This document shows positions 21,380 through 21,630 of a stretch of 21,630 bases of DNA, one piece after another. Where the stretch lies: assembly GCA_037441565.1 (NCBI GenBank), contig JBBIRW010000022.1, positions 1 to 21,630 on the forward strand, given 5' to 3'. Each line of letters starts with the position of its first letter. Positions within the stretch are counted from its first letter, which is position 1. The DNA comes from JBBIRW01 sp037441565 (GTDB lineage: Bacteria > Desulfobacterota > JBBIRW01). The notes under the pieces were generated by a model. The model was not told the DNA's origin and ran no database searches. It was given only the letters and a program-made list of their open reading frames with translations. The position numbers and the translations under genes were made by a program.

Positions 21380-21495
21380 ACCAAACAGACCAAACAGACC
21401 AAATAGACCAGACAGACCAGACAGACCAAATAGACCAGATAGTTCACTGGTCAAGAGCGTGGTGGATTCTGGTTTTAAGTTGGTGGTTAGAATGA
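21376..21495 (+). pseudogene. Second asnB C-terminal end, with 9-bp repeat leader
   Basis: ATG 21376 overlaps the asnB stop (ATGA) and opens 39 codons. The first part is a (T/I)DQ repeat, then IVHWSRAWWILVLSWWLE and a TGA at 21493-21495. The end is homologous to the real asnB C-terminus just upstream (VHWSRIWACAVLTWWLK), but diverged, so it is a paralogue's tail or an old duplication. Unlikely to be functional alone. Confidence 0.7.
21380..21442 (+). repeat. Seven tandem 9-bp units
   Basis: Seven head-to-tail units of ACCARAYAG (first two ACCAAACAG, ACCAAACAG) span 63 bp. The period is 9, not 7 as in the other tracts, and the tract separates the two asnB-type C-termini. Confidence 0.93.
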
Positions 21496-21548
21496 CAGGG
21501 CATAAAAAAATACTTACAATATTAACAGAGCTTAAAAACCGCGGAATC

Positions 21549-21569
21549 CATTACTCATAACCCATGACA
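21549..21569 (+). repeat. Three heptads supplying a start codon
   Basis: CATTACT, CATAACC and CATGACA are consecutive heptads (21 bp). The third contains the ATG (21564) of the last gene. A 22-codon frame from 21492 (MTGHKKILTILTELKNRGIH) stops within this tract and may be a glycosyltransferase scrap. Confidence 0.55.
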
Positions 21570-21630
21570 GTGCTTATTGCCCAGCTCGGTGCAAGGATGC
21601 ACTATGCAGTGCCGAGGATTATCCATCAGG
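21564..21630 (+). CDS. Glycosyltransferase, N-terminal fragment at window edge
   Basis: ATG 21564 begins MTVLIAQLGARMHYAVPRII and stays open to the edge (22 codons). ARMHYAVPRI is the opening of a group of GT4-like transferases in polysaccharide clusters. The rest is outside the window. No clear ribosome-binding site; the start codon sits in the heptamer tract. Confidence 0.65.
   Translation, partial: MTVLIAQLGARMHYAVPRIIHQ

Noticed and set aside
21380..21442. The 9-bp tandem as a member of the heptamer family
   Set aside because: The period is strictly 9 across seven units; no 7-bp phase fits.

Overview
The window reads as a piece of a Gram-negative, probably anaerobic or subsurface bacterial chromosome of moderate to low G+C. 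It encodes NtrC-type sigma-54 signalling, an ABC-exported surface polysaccharide, and many toxin-antitoxin and four-helix-bundle genes. The gene mix resembles Nitrospirota or Desulfobacterota, but this is inference from style; no ribosomal or other taxonomic marker is present.

Layout. 1-281: N-terminal part of a REP-associated (Y1/HUH) transposase on the minus strand, preceded by a 16-bp tandem repeat. 443-3662: a membrane histidine kinase, an overlapping NtrC-family activator, and a short-chain dehydrogenase whose catalytic Tyr is His. 3687-3976: two signalling-gene relics (an AAA+ Walker B scrap and a His-less kinase dimerisation scrap). 3973-12102: a co-directional polysaccharide cluster with wzm, wzt, a nucleotidyltransferase-like protein, an alkaline-phosphatase-superfamily enzyme, a GT2, a 49-aa ORF and two GT4 enzymes. 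12126-12869: gpmA on the minus strand. 12988-14563: a PAS-PAS histidine kinase with a consensus promoter that implies a leaderless mRNA, followed by the broken end of a lost receiver domain. 14777-16537: a small defence or toxin-antitoxin island with MNT/HEPN, an antitoxin plus a toxin killed by a stop codon, and nucleotidyltransferase remnants. 16623-21630: gmd and fcl (GDP-deoxyhexose synthesis), then decayed wzx and asnB pieces and the start of another glycosyltransferase.

The most unusual feature is in the last 5 kb. At least four genes (gmd, fcl twice, asnB) carry in-frame tracts of degenerate 7-bp repeats, about 42 bp (six heptamers) each. Related tracts overlap the 3' ends of gmd and fcl and supply the first codons of the wzx remnant and the terminal glycosyltransferase. 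Because 7 is coprime to 3, a stop-free heptamer array encodes the same heptapeptide in any of its three frames. Every tract inside a gene lies in its stop-free orientation. Two decayed four-helix-bundle (23S rRNA intervening-sequence protein, S23-type) genes are each bracketed by inverted copies of these repeats. This suggests that heptamer arrays and S23-type genes belong to one dispersed insertion system.

The same 5 kb also shows serial deletions. A truncated wzx is joined in frame to an asnB that lacks Cys2 and the SGGxDS loop and has a frameshift. Relics of this kind occur across the window, so the locus seems to be undergoing turnover by insertion and deletion. Assembly error at some junctions cannot be excluded from sequence alone.
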